Assembly (NCBI GenBank): GCA_018806985.1
Contig: JADANN010000075.1
Location: forward strand, 186,001 to 250,000
From: Angiostrongylus vasorum
Lineage: Eukaryota > Nematoda > Chromadorea > Rhabditida > Metastrongylidae
Length of the DNA: 64,000 bases
Direction of reading: 5' to 3'
Part shown: piece by piece, positions 34,601-45,800 of the stretch
Numbering within the stretch: the first letter of the stretch is position 1
Layout: each line of letters begins with the position of its first letter
Made by a program: the position numbers and the translations under genes
Notes under the pieces: generated by a model
Told to the model about the DNA's origin: nothing
What the model saw: only the letters and a program-made list of their open reading frames with translations
The model's database searches: none

Positions 34601-37330
34601 GAGATTAGTCAACCGGTCGATCCAAAACGATGCAAGCGGCCACATCTTCTCATGCAGCTGTGGCAAAAATGGAAGACGGTAACTGGTAGGAGATAGGCGA
34701 CGGTAATCAGCATCAATCAAATCAACTAAACAAAACCACTTCGCTGTAATATTTCATAAATACCTTTATAAAAAGATAAGAGATTGAAAAAAAACTTCGG
34801 CACCTTCGATTTTAAAACAATCGGTTTTATAGAGAGTTTCAGTACTTTTTGTTCAAAGCAAAGGTGTAAGCTGACGTACTCACATTAAAAATTCTCATTA
34901 AGTCACCATACTGCCCATGAATATCACCGCATATGTTCACAGGACAGCGTAATTCCAATAATACTGGCGAGTTTTTCATTGCTTCCATTGCACGTTCCAG
35001 AATCAAGTGAATCTCGTACACCGAAAAAATGAGCACATCGATCAATATGCATATATAACATGGGACTCCTGTTATGGTCCAAGCAAATGCGCAGGTTGGA
35101 AAACCGTGTTTCTGAAGACTACCTCTATACAAAAGACCACTTTCGATCGTAACTTTAAAATTACCTCATAATTTTGTCGAGCAGCACCAGCAATGAAATG
35201 CTTTTTGATGAAATCTTTTATGTTAAAACTTGCTCGTTCTTTATCTGTGATACTGTAATCGATTTTAATGGTTTGTTCTCTATTAGCCAATAAAGCGGCC
35301 GCATCTTTTGCCTGAAAGAGATAGACTGAAAGGGACACACAGACAGACACGGAGAAAAAGTAAAAGTCAGAGGGAGGCAGAGAAGAGGAGAGAGTGAGGA
35401 GATAGAGCGGCAGAGAGAACGGATTCAGTTTTAAGCACTGCCATCTTATTTATTCGAGACAAAAAACATCCTTCCGAGTGTAGAATTCCAAAGTATAGTA
35501 TTTTTTCGACACATCTATCTCATTAACAGAGGTCGTAGCAGAAACGTTAGAGATCATAAAGTTTTTGTTCCCTCAGTTTTCGAACACAACAACTTATCCA
35601 ATGTTCTTTTTTCTTTCAAAGCATATTACATCTTTGAAAACTAGACGGTATGCAGTATGTAAATTTCTTTATTTACTTCCTATTACAATTTTCACGGCAT
35701 GGTATTATGTGTGATACAACTACAATGGTGCTGACATATTTGCTAAACTCCGAACCGCAAGTGTTTGCGTTGGGGAACGAACGCGCTACTACCCTTTCTG
35801 GGGCTAACGCGTCCACTTCCACACCATGCGGGTCCTTTGTTTCGCCTTTCTTTCAGGCGCCACTGTAGTGCAGGCTGTACGCACTATTTCATATAAAATC
35901 CATTAACTCTTGGTAGAATTTGTCTGGCTCAGTAATAGGAGAGGATTGATGACCTACGCACAAAAGAAGGCTGTGGATGTTAAGAGGGTAAGGTCCACAG
36001 AGATAACACTCTTCAAACGTACCGCCTCAATTGCTGCTGGACTAAGAACAGCAATTTTTTGTGTAGAGGCCACCGTCAATGTTTCCTAAAAATTTCGCTT
36101 CAATTATCAAAGATGAGATGACGGCAGATGAAGAAGATAGGGGAGGAGTCGGAAAGAAAGTTGCAATCGCTGTGCAGATATTGCTTAGCTAAGGCAGTAT
36201 TCAGAATTCAGAATCGTCTACACGTGAATCAGAAATAAGTTGGATCAACCAGTCGATGTCTTCAGGTGACGCACCCGACTGTGCTTAAGGCGAGGTCGAC
36301 ATTTCTAAGTGCTTGGTGGTGGAGTGCTTTACAATAGTATTGCAATAGGTAGCACCGCTCTAAGTACTGTCCTGTAGTGGGAGGTAGCAACTACTCTCTA
36401 ATAACTGGTCATCTAATACCCACCTTATCTAATACCTATAACTACCACAGATCATCTGATATCACTGTGATGTCTTTATAAAATCTCTACTCTATCTCTC
36501 ATGACGTGCACTGCTAAGTCTGAACTGAAAAACCCAGGTTTTCTTAATAAAGGTACTTTCACGTTAATATTATAGAAAGTAATATTATGGAAGCGACATT
36601 AACGGTGATGGGAAGGCTGATAGCTCAGTGGTAGGGGCGCCGATCATCAAAAGTATGGCGCTAAATCGACTCTGTTATGGGCTCACTATGCTTCTCAACT
36701 CTTCGAGGATAACCATGAGAAAACGAATCAAAAGCAGGAAGTGCTGAGATCACCACAGTAAATGAAAAAGACAAGTTCTTTAAAGGACAAATGAAAAAAA
36801 TTAACCGTGAACTAAGCGGGTGGTTAAAACCGAGCGCAGAAAAAAAACGTTTAGTCATGACTTCTGCAACTTGTGTAGCTGACACTCAATGATCATTGTC
36901 CACTGACTTACAGTGATCACTTAAGATTAATGAATAGTTCAGACAACTAACGTACCTCTTTGGTTTCTTCTAGTTTTCGCGGTGCTTTATCTTTTTCCTC
37001 GCTGATGCTCTCGTTGCTTTTCTTTATTTGCATGTTCTCAAATACCTCCTTCACCTCCTTCACTTCCTTCACCTCCCTTGACTTCGACTCTGCCTTCATA
37101 GCTCCATTATTTGCAATAGGATTGGGTTTTTCGTCCTTTGGCTTCGATTTCTTTGCTTCTCCTGATTCCTCCTTTGGCTTCGTTTCTGCCTTACTAAGTG
37201 CATTAGTCACCTTAGCTATGGGTTTTTCTTCCTGTTGTTTCAACGTCTTCGGTACGTTTGACTTTTCTGTAGATATCACTTTGCAGACGCTCGCAGTCGG
37301 TTTGAGCTGAGCATTCGTAAGGTGTTTCAT
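28672..37330 (-). CDS. PP1-like Ser/Thr protein phosphatase with Lys/Glu-rich N-terminal extension
   Basis: Metal-dependent phosphoserine/phosphothreonine phosphatase of the PPP superfamily, in a nematode-type divergent PP1 branch. Ten exons join in phase: 37330-36956, 36085-36023, 35311-35165, 35012-34884, 33538-33375, 31926-31784, 31716-31592, 31502-31404, 30417-30313 and 28845-28672. They encode 507 residues, against about 330 for PP1. Residues 1-146 are low complexity, with [13 protein letters not shown] repeats. The catalytic motifs are intact: GDIHGQ (224-229), GDYVDRG (252-258), RGNHE (283-287), HGGLSP (339-344), LLWADP (369-374) and RAHQ (412-415). The usual SAPNYCGEF loop reads SAARYHEEL (434-442). 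The tail is Pro/Ala/Gly-rich. The start is the first ATG in the open frame of the first recognised exon; GTG and CAT codons precede it, and no better upstream start is visible. The donor at 31591 (GTGGTT) is weak but phase-correct. Whether it is somatic or male-enriched cannot be read from DNA. Confidence 0.94.
29750..30118 (+). repeat. interspersed repeat, family C
   Basis: Copy from CCAACGGTTTACCGCCTCAT to AACTATCCAGGTGTCC, in the last phosphatase intron. It has lost part of the GATCCACAAGGG block. Confidence 0.75.
30676..30960. mobile_element. foldback MITE, family D (variant)
   Basis: Left arm with GATACTGAGATATTTGC and AAATTCGAATCCGGGATTAG (B-box-like); right arm TTGCAAATATCTCAGCATCA through CACATAATACCCTGCCAT. 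It abuts the SINE A copy that starts at 30961. Confidence 0.65.
30961..31235 (+). mobile_element. tRNA-derived SINE, family A (internal deletion)
   Basis: The head GCGTGTGTGGCGTAGTGG is followed directly by ACTGCGACACACACGTGG, so the spacer after the A box is shortened. The rest is well preserved to AACGCCGGGAGCTTTATCC. It sits end to end with a family D element. Confidence 0.8.
32250..32590 (-). repeat. interspersed repeat, family C (diverged)
   Basis: Inverted copy with TTGAATGGCCCATCTTCACG, then CAGCATAATTTCC, GAATCAGGAGATTTGCCA and TCCTTCTCAGCTTAGGAG. In a phosphatase intron. Confidence 0.7.
32617..32876. mobile_element. foldback MITE, family D (shortened)
   Basis: Left outer repeat TTTTTTATTTGCTGCCTATT then TTATGTGGAATGCAACCAC; right outer edge ATAATATCCTGCGGTGAG and AGTAATAGCCG with TGAATAAAAAAG. 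The middle is not the common D sequence. Confidence 0.65.
33006..33120 (+). repeat. tRNA-like module of family D
   Basis: CCAGTGGAGCAATGGGTAAC resembles an A box and TGGGTTCGATTCTCGCC a B box, followed by TTTCGCATATATCTCAATGT from the D arm. The variable spacing and loss of stem pairing show it is not a working tRNA gene. Confidence 0.5.
33941..34222 (-). mobile_element. tRNA-derived SINE, family A
   Basis: Inverted copy starting with the tail TAAAGGATAAAGGATAACGC and ending near CACTGCGCTACAGGCGCC. TATCGAGCCAGTGCTGCTAT marks the body. In a phosphatase intron. Confidence 0.8.
35667..35850. mobile_element. foldback MITE, family D (left arm only)
   Basis: Outer edge TTTATTTACTTCCTATTAC, then GATACAACTACAATGGTGCT, CCGAACCGCAAGTG, and ACACCATGCGGGTCC near the end. 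No right arm follows. Confidence 0.65.
36610..36760 (+). mobile_element. SINE family B fragment
   Basis: The A-box head GGCTGATAGCTCAGTGGTAG is well kept, and AAATCGACTCTGTTATGGGC replaces the B box. A jump to GAAAACGAATCAAAAGCAGG gives the 3' part found at 52210-52250. In the first phosphatase intron. Confidence 0.55.
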
Positions 37331-37770
37331 ATGATGCACTTCGTAGAAAGCAGAGGAAAGCCGACCGAGTAACGTCAGCAGCCGCCGAATGTGATCAACC
37401 TATACTAGGCAACGGTATTTATACCACCGTTGTTGTTTAAAACTCTAAAAGTCTTATCAGACCCCTATTGTGAAGTAAACCACGTAGTCTTGTTTTCCTA
37501 TGAACTACAGCGCTGGTATCAATAAGTAGCTCTAGTCTTTTCGATGTGATTGAGGAATAGTGTAATTTGCTTTCCCAAACGTCATAAATAAAGTCAGCAT
37601 TTGATTAGATGAACGACGTCTATTTTGCTCTCTTGACCATTGGGAATATATATTTGCACAAGGCTTTAATACCAGCTGTCGATCTCGATATATTTAATCA
37701 CTTCAGTATCATACCTAAATCCCTGTTATTGTCGCATCTATATGGTATGACCCTTAATTTTTCGACATCC

Positions 37771-38100
37771 AAAGGTTTACTTTCTCATCGCATAAGGGGT
37801 GTGTTCCTTGGTGTCGGACTGCGATGTGCGGTGATGGATTCATTCACACACCAGATCTTTCCAAGCTACGAAGGAGTCCATCTTTTCCACCCGGAAGTCC
37901 TGTTAAAAGTAAACCGTCGCTAGGAATTATCACCGTCCTGGTCTCAAACTAGTCGCGTGGTGGAAAGTCTTCCTTTGCCCAGCGATTCGCTGGAATGGTG
38001 ATGACCTGAAGAAGGCTTCGGTCAAAATGACCTCAAGATTCCAGAGAATTACGTTAAACGAGGAAATCTTCAGCCTCAATAACCAGCGCACTAGGTACTC
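37771..38100 (+). repeat. interspersed repeat, family C (diverged)
   Basis: Contains AAAGGTTTACTTTCTCATCG, GGTGTCGGACTGCGATGTG, AAGCTACGAAGGAGTCC and ACTAGTCGCGTGGTGG in family order. Confidence 0.7.
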
Positions 38101-38989
38101 CCATCTACGACGTCGGGCAGTAAGATAACCGGTGAGTGGGGATGAAATCTTAGGTTACACAAGATATCACTGGAAACGGACAAAACGAGAGCGCTCACAA
38201 GTATCGCGGCCTATCGTGACAGATATTTCTGGATGACGAGCTGCGGGACATAGTCGAGATTCATCTCTAAGTTATATATTCGAATCCTTCCAGAAACCCA
38301 ATTATGAGTAGAATAAAGCCTCACCAGAGTACGGCAAGCAACATTCCGTGGCTATCTCCTCCCCGAAAAAAGTGAACGCCCACGCACCGAAGTGTGGTAG
38401 TACTGGTGTCCTTTGAGAAAGTGCATGCCAGGAATTAAACTTGAGCAATCTCGCGACGGCACCCAATTTCGCTTGCAGGATGGATGACGCAATTTTTGCT
38501 GTCCTCGCTGTGACACTCATGGATCTCACACCAGCCAGTCCTGAAGTTTTCGTGTAGCCCATCATTTTTTTGTTGTGATTTCTGTTCTACAAATCGGTTT
38601 TCCTCTGCGTGTTGAAAAAAATTTCTGCTCTTTCTTTACCGTATGTATGCTCCACTTTCTGCACACTTTCCCATGTTTTTGGTGCATAAAAAAATTTTGT
38701 GTGTGACGAAAAAAACTCCTCCTATGAAGTCATATTGTTGTCACAGTTTATGAAATTTGTATTTATCACTATAACCTGTTGCAAGTTATACAACTAAGTT
38801 ATGTAAATTGAAGATGTATAACTTCGGCAAGGATTATTACGTTTACCTTTTAGTTTTGATATACTGTCATCCAAAACAATACCCACTAGTCATCACAGCG
38901 ACTGAAGAGTGGAAAACAATGAATTGGTCCCCAAAAATGATGTTGCACGTTGTACGCGATGGCAGTTCTTCTCTTGTTCTTATAAAAAG

Positions 38990-39765
38990 GATTGCAAGGA
39001 TCGTTCTTATACCACCAAACATTAGTCAAGCGGAGCGAATGCTTACCAACTTTGATAAAGCCTATAATAAAATTGGTCTTTGACTAAATCCCATAAAAAC
39101 GATGTTCAGAACAGATTGGTTATGTATGCTATATTCACGCTCAACGGAATGAATATCTCCGAATGCTCCATTTATATCTATCTAGGTCGGGAAATCAATA
39201 TGATGAAAGACTTAGCTCCAGAGCTGAGCAGAAGGAAACGAGCGACTTGGGGGAGCTTTCAAGAGCATCGAAGATCTAGTGAAGAGGATACATAACACCT
39301 AACTCTCTGCCACCTTTTCGACTCAACGGTACTTTCTGCTTTAACGTATGCGTCAGAAACCTGATTAATGCGTAAGCAGAGTGAAAGATCAGTAAGCGTT
39401 ATAGAACGCGCAGTCGAAAGATTGATGCTAGAAGTACTCCGTTTCACACAAGTAATGGAGGCGATGCGAAGCTGTGACCTGCATCAGCGATCAAAAATCA
39501 AAGATGCCGTTCTGTACGCCAAACAGTCGAAGATAAGGTGGGCCTAACACGTAATGCGTATGAACGACAACCGATGGACAAGAACAGTTAGTGACTGGAT
39601 CCCTCGGCTCGGGATGTTAGACGTACTGCAGTAAGACCAAAGATATGATGCTCGACGAGTCCCTAGAGAAAGCAGAACTCACTGGGCTACTCTTGCTCGC
39701 GACAGGGAAAAATGGAAGATTTACTGGCGCCCGCTTCACTCGACGATCAACGGGACTACAGGTGA
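38990..39765 (+). mobile_element. RTE-type LINE remnant (reverse transcriptase C-terminal part)
   Basis: Broken frames read VLIPPNISQAERMLTNFDKA, then YLGREINMMKDLAPELSRRK, then (with frameshifts) wording like ERAVERLMLEVLRFTQ, KIKDAVLYAKQSKIRW and a DRDKWKIYW-type end. This is the order of the thumb/C-terminal region of nematode RTE reverse transcriptases. Several frameshifts and stops show it is dead. The 5' part with the endonuclease is missing. Confidence 0.78.
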
Positions 39766-39919
39766 TAAAGGTGATATGTATTGCATATACTATATGTCAC
39801 CACATATTGTATGTCCATTATATGATATCCATATATATTATATGTATACATTTACGTTAGAAAACCGATTGTCTTTTAACCTTGGCATGAACTATCTATA
39901 TATTGCCCTATATATGGAT

Positions 39920-40096
39920 ACTCGGATACTTGGACGGTATTGGATTACTCTTAGCTAGGCTTCCTGATGGAAACGCCGGACTCCTTCTCGGCTTGAGAAA
40001 CCCTGCCTGGGGGATGAATCTCCCACTGTACATCGCAGTCCGACACCCAGGAACACCTGCCAGCCACGATGAGCCGGTAAACCGTTGGGAAGGTCC
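39920..40096 (-). repeat. interspersed repeat, family C (deleted middle)
   Basis: GGATACTTGGACGG jumps straight to TTGGATTACTCTTAGCTAGG and continues to GGTAAACCGTTGGGAAGG, so about half the repeat is missing. Confidence 0.78.
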
Positions 40097-42828
40097 TATA
40101 TATGAGCTTACACAACTACACATGTCGTATATGTCATATGTTCTATATTTATATTACATCGTAGATATTTTAATGGCACCTGTTTCATTTAGTGTTGGCT
40201 TAGATTTGAGACACTGAGCTATTCCTTACTGCGTGTGCATTTAAATCTGTGTAAATCACTGCGAATGTCCCAAAGATTTCTTACGGCATTTCTTGAATCT
40301 ATTGGGAAATCCTTCGCACCCGTTAGAAGTGCGAAAACCAGAAGAAATGAAGAAAGGCAAAGGCAGACACATCATCTTACAAGGAGCCAATTCGTATTGT
40401 TTCTGAAGTCAACGTTTCATCGCTTACAGACATCTCTTCTCCACTTCCACCAAGTGAGTATAGGTAAGCGTTGTCTGACGCATACTGAAAAGCTCATCTT
40501 AGACTTCGTTGCTGGACGTGCGCACTAATTTAGCTTTGTTGTGCATTATTCTTTTAGTTGTGCGATCTCAGGACCATTTCCTCTAGCTCACCAAGTTCCC
40601 ACTTCTCGAAATTGATGACAAACTCTACTGTCACCACCTCGAGGTAGTTTTGGAGGTCCACCCATATGTGTGGGACTTCCAAGTACAGCATCTGCTTCTG
40701 ACGGATATTCTCGTTCACTTACACCTTTGCGAGTAAATTCCCTTCTGCATGGTTTATTTTACTTTTCCCCGATAGTAGTTCCCAGCAAGAAATCAGGACT
40801 TTAAATCTGTCGACAAATAAGGCACGCACATCAACACTACATCTAGCCAATGCAACAAATATTTCTGTTTAGATGATTCTAATTATGTCCACAGGAACCA
40901 GAAGTACGGAGTGATTCTAAATCAAATCGCCCGCGAAACGTATAATTGTAAATATTGAGGGTTTTGGTGATTGTGAACTGCATTTTAAATATGGTAATTA
41001 TTTAGGTGCAATATCGTGAGGGAAGGAAATAGTGCATAAGCATATTAGTTGTAGACAGTGCTACAGGTAATTTATATGCAAAAATAATAGTTCTGACATA
41101 CTATTTGGACGTATATTCATGGACGCCTAGCTCGTTCTCAGATAGTGCTTTTTCGCAACTGCTACACAACTATAGTTGGGAATTTTCACTGAAGTTGTCG
41201 ATTGAAGGAAGGAAATCGAAGAGATGCAAAATGTGGATAGTTTGCCTTAGAGTAATCGTGGTCAAAATAAGAGAATTCACCCTCCGTAAGTATTAGAGCT
41301 TGTATGTAAAAAATGATATTTGTATGTCCAGTATTGAAATGAATTGTTAACTGTAGAATGTAGACTAGATGTTTTTGAGAACATTTTCCAACACATCAGT
41401 TTTAGTTGTAGTAAGACTTCATAGATGCTTAGAAAGGCAAACTCAGTTGAAGCACATTGATGGACGCATACTTTGCAAACACTCAACCACTCTGTAAAAT
41501 CCTTGACGATTTATCATCTCATCCTAGCAAAAAGCTCTCCCAACCGTCGCACCTCAGTGCACAGATAGAGGTATTCCTGCGCCTCTGCACTGACCACACT
41601 CTCTTCAACGGCAAAGTTCTCCCGCCTACGAAATAAACTCGTCCAGAGCGAGGGTTTTTTGTGAATTATTTGGTGGGAATTTGTTTATAGAATATGCTGT
41701 CATGAGTAACGCCCGTCACCGCATCTGTGTTGGACAAGCTACCAATTGACTGCAAGAAGTCTAGGGAAAAAACGTCTGTACAACAAAATATACCAATGGA
41801 GGCTCACCGGCCACTCCTGCAAAACCGTTATGACACCTATAGGCGTCACATCTTTCACGAAGTATTTTGGAAACACTACCTAGGTGGAAAAATGACATTC
41901 ATGTGATCTTGCTTTGCTTTGAAGTGAATACACACTCCCAGTGGTGTACAATTAAATACATTATTGAATTAAGACCCGCTTGCCAATCTCCCTGTGTTTT
42001 CAAGTACTCTCCACCAAAATCTACTGGATTTCATCTGATATAACTCATTTCTACGTCCACCACTGCAACAATTTTCGGCTATCACGTCATTAGCGTTATG
42101 TTCTTTTCAGATTCTTTGTGGTTCCAAGTGATTTATTCTTCATTTTGATAGGGACTGAATCAGCATGCAATGTTGTAAAGGAGATGCTCATCTTCTTTTT
42201 CAGCTTAAACATCGTCGTCGTAGTTCTGACTAGAGCAAATTAGATCGTAAAATTCGAAGCTACTCTTGGTAGATGAGGACAGGGCTCAAAAAATCAAGAC
42301 AACTAGTTCGTAGCAAAACTTAGTAATTTATACCATTTATGAGATCTAACCAATACAAACAGCAGACAACTTTCAAAAAACCTGTAAACAACCGACTGAT
42401 TTACCAGAATAGTCCGACGGTGAAAGAACATATGTGGACATAGAAACTGTACCACTGAGAAGTAGACATCAGCAGCTGCAATAGCCATGCGAGTCAGCTG
42501 ATCGAAGAATCATTTGTTTGAAAACATATGACCAAACAGTAGTATAGATAACCAAGAAAAACAGAAATATGTTGAGAAAATACGTCGAAGGAGATTTTAA
42601 AAATGACCGACGAGACCAAAATGAACGGTTGACGAACACTGTGATAATAAAAGGAATGATATGATGACATGGATACCATAAAGACAACAAAATAAGAAGA
42701 TGAGCAGTTACTTCAAACCTGGCTATACTCATCTGCAAGTCGTTACAACACAAGCTGTCATGTGAAATACTAGTAATAACACAGGCATAAAAATGAGTGT
42801 GTGAATATCTTTATGCCTGCGAATAATG

Positions 42829-45800
42829 TTAATGAGGATGAGTTTGCACAGGACCCTGCAAAGCCTCAAATTTGTTATGTTCCATGAGAAGGTACTCGAC
42901 AATCTGTCCCTGCATAATCATATTGAATGCCAAGTGGGAATTCGACTGTACGGTTGGAATTTCCTCCTGAAAAGACTGTAGTTCTGTTAGATGGCGAATG
43001 TACACAAAAACACAAGTGCCCATTTATGACATTTCAACGCAGAGTATGTACATCTAGATGTTTTAACATTCATTCACAGCCTGTTCTTTTTTCAAGGCAA
43101 GGTACGATGTGAAATGCAACAATAGGGATGCTGAGACAACAGTACCTGAGCTCTCGTTAAGGTTATCTCGGATTTGAATCCCTCCACAGGTTCCGAGTTT
43201 TGGCATACTTCAACATTTTTATCATTATACTTCACATTATACCTTATCACAAAGAAATAATAGGCAGTAAATAAAAGTTAAAACATTCTGACTTCGAATG
43301 CAGGTTCAGATAAACTGGATTCAGTGCCGGTTTGTGCTTCTCAGATCAATCCCGTCGACAAGAGATTCCTGAGAACCGACAGAGTGAAAACTTGTAAACA
43401 ATGGATGGTCATCAATCCCTGAGAGATGCTCGAAGTAATCAACTTCAATAAACATCAAAGAGTTGATTGAATGCATATTTAACCTATGCAACGAGTTGTA
43501 CGGACTAACCAATGTACCAAGCCGTTGCTTTTATCCTCATGACAAATATGGTAACAATTTGCGTATTTCGAAGTGGTGAAGAGCTTGATCTACTCGACGC
43601 GCGGGATCTAACCAACGAACATGTGTTTTGCAAGGCACCTCTACCCATTGCGCTATATACCCTCCCGCTGACTTTGTATAAAAAAAAAGGATAAACCTCT
43701 CGGCGTTGACCAATCCCTGAGGGATGCGTCATGCATTCGACTTCATTAAGCATCGTTTGGAGGCGACTGAACACATATCTGGCCTTTACAATCACTCGCG
43801 GTGGCCTACCGATGTATCGAGCCAGTGCCGCTATCCTCCCAGACAAGTTTGTTACCAATTTGCCGACAACGGAGGTGTGTGTGTTGCAGGGCGCCTCCGA
43901 CCACTGCGCCACACGCGCCCTTTCTTGATTTTGTATAGCTCATAAAAATCCGCACTCAATGCTGATGTAAACTATGTCGATAATACAATAAATTTATAAC
44001 GCCAACTGTCATGATCTATGAATTTTCTGATATACATAAAAGCATATGGAATTTCGCCGGCGAAACGACAAGTATGTTTGTTAGAATAGAAAACACAGCA
44101 AAAATACCATTCTCAGCACATATGCATGTAATAAAATAATTTCCACTTTAACAGTAGCACAATAAGACATCACTATGCTTTCATAGGAGTCAACAATTCT
44201 AGGAAAAAGAAAAGCCTCGGACAGAAAAGCCAGATGCACTCACCTTCTTTTGATCTTTCTTCTTCTTACTTCCATCCTTTTTCTTCATCGGTCTTTTCTC
44301 CTCTCCATTACTGAATAAGGTCGGACCGAACATTATAGCAAGATTGTGTACCTGCATACGATTTTTGTCTGAGTGTGAAGCAACCCTATAATTCATTGAT
44401 AAAGTGCGAATAATACTTCGCTTAACTATTATTCTAATCTTGCTAGACTACTCAACAAAAACTGTCTAAGGCAGTAAACTAAGAAAACCTCTTGGTACTG
44501 TAATTCATTTAGATGATGTGAAAAGGAAATTACGTCCTCGATTTCAAAGCAGCTCTTCTGACTGTACTGATAATTTAATCCATCAAATTTCACTAACGAA
44601 TGTGATGAAGCAACAACCACAGAGGTTTGTGGTAGAAATACTTTGTAGAGAACCGCGAGATCAAAGAAAAATAATTTTAGAGAAAAAAACTGGATACAAT
44701 CACATGCAGCTTAAGAAGATTCACACCTCAACAGATGTCGTAGCAACATCTTAAGCGTCTCTCTGTTTTCAGGCGGAAGCATTCGTAGAAGTTCATCAAA
44801 TCGCTTGAAACGTTGTTTTGGATTTTGTATCTCTAAATGTGAACTGGTATAGACATCAAATAGCAATAGCATTATCCTTCTTAAGCTGGTGACTAAAACG
44901 ACAATATTTCAAGACGATAGATTCAGTAAATTTCAATGATTTAATCGCTTAGCCTTCAAGAAAGAAACGACTAATTGGTATACAAAAGATCTAGAATAAA
45001 GTTCCTTAAGCAAGGTAAAGTGAAAACTTCTTTAACTCCTACATAATTTGAACACTTTTGCGACGAAACTGGGTTTCCGATAACTGACGAATACAGGAAT
45101 TCAAGAATACAGAGATATGTAGACTTAAAGAAGATACTAGTCCGATATATTTCATACTCTTTCGGATACACATAGCGTTCTCTTAAATGTAAATATATTT
45201 GGTATTAAAGCTTTCAAAAAGCTAATAACCAGATTCAAGTTCTCAAAATTCCCAACGAAACAGCATTATCTGGAAAGAAAGATGATCCGAGAACATGGTC
45301 GTGTCATTATGGGCAAAATCTCACTCTGGCACTTATTCTCGTGTTCAAAATATGACCCTTGGAGCAAAAAAAAATGAGGAAATGTGTGGAATGCTTAAAG
45401 AAAGCAGGGTTTTATTCATACTTTTATCTTTAACTTTTAACTTTTATCCGGTACGCAAAAAATTCTGGACCCTAGTTTTTTTTACGGCAAACAACAAAAT
45501 TCACCACAAGCTGATTGATTTAAAGCTGAAACTGGCCACTATTTCCATATCGAATAACATCTATAGACCTTACATCGTCGCTTAAGTGTTGAGAAGAATC
45601 TCTACAGATTGTGTGTCGTGATAACAAGAACTATTAATACAACTTCTTAAAAATATATTGCAATTGGCTCTATCATAGTATAAAACATTATTCTTTCGCC
45701 TGCCTTATAGATAAAGCGAAAAGGATAAAGGATAGAACCCTCGGCGTTGATCAGTGCCTAAAGGGTGCATCATGCATTCGGCTTCATCAAGCATCGTTAC

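Larger units (their letters stand above)
37345..42825. other. intergenic region between the phosphatase and RhoGAP genes
   Basis: About 5.5 kb between two minus-strand genes. It holds family C copies (37771-38100 and 39920-40096) and a LINE remnant (38990-39765). I see no exon between 40100 and 42825 that I can support, and no clear AATAAA soon after the RhoGAP stop. Confidence 0.55.

Noticed and set aside
36960..37310. A 116-codon plus-strand open frame rich in Ser and Phe
   Set aside because: It is the antisense shadow of the Lys/Glu-rich first exon of the phosphatase.
40235..40528. A 97-codon plus-strand open frame rich in Arg, Ser and Thr
   Set aside because: No recognisable domain, no splice context and ordinary composition; likely chance.
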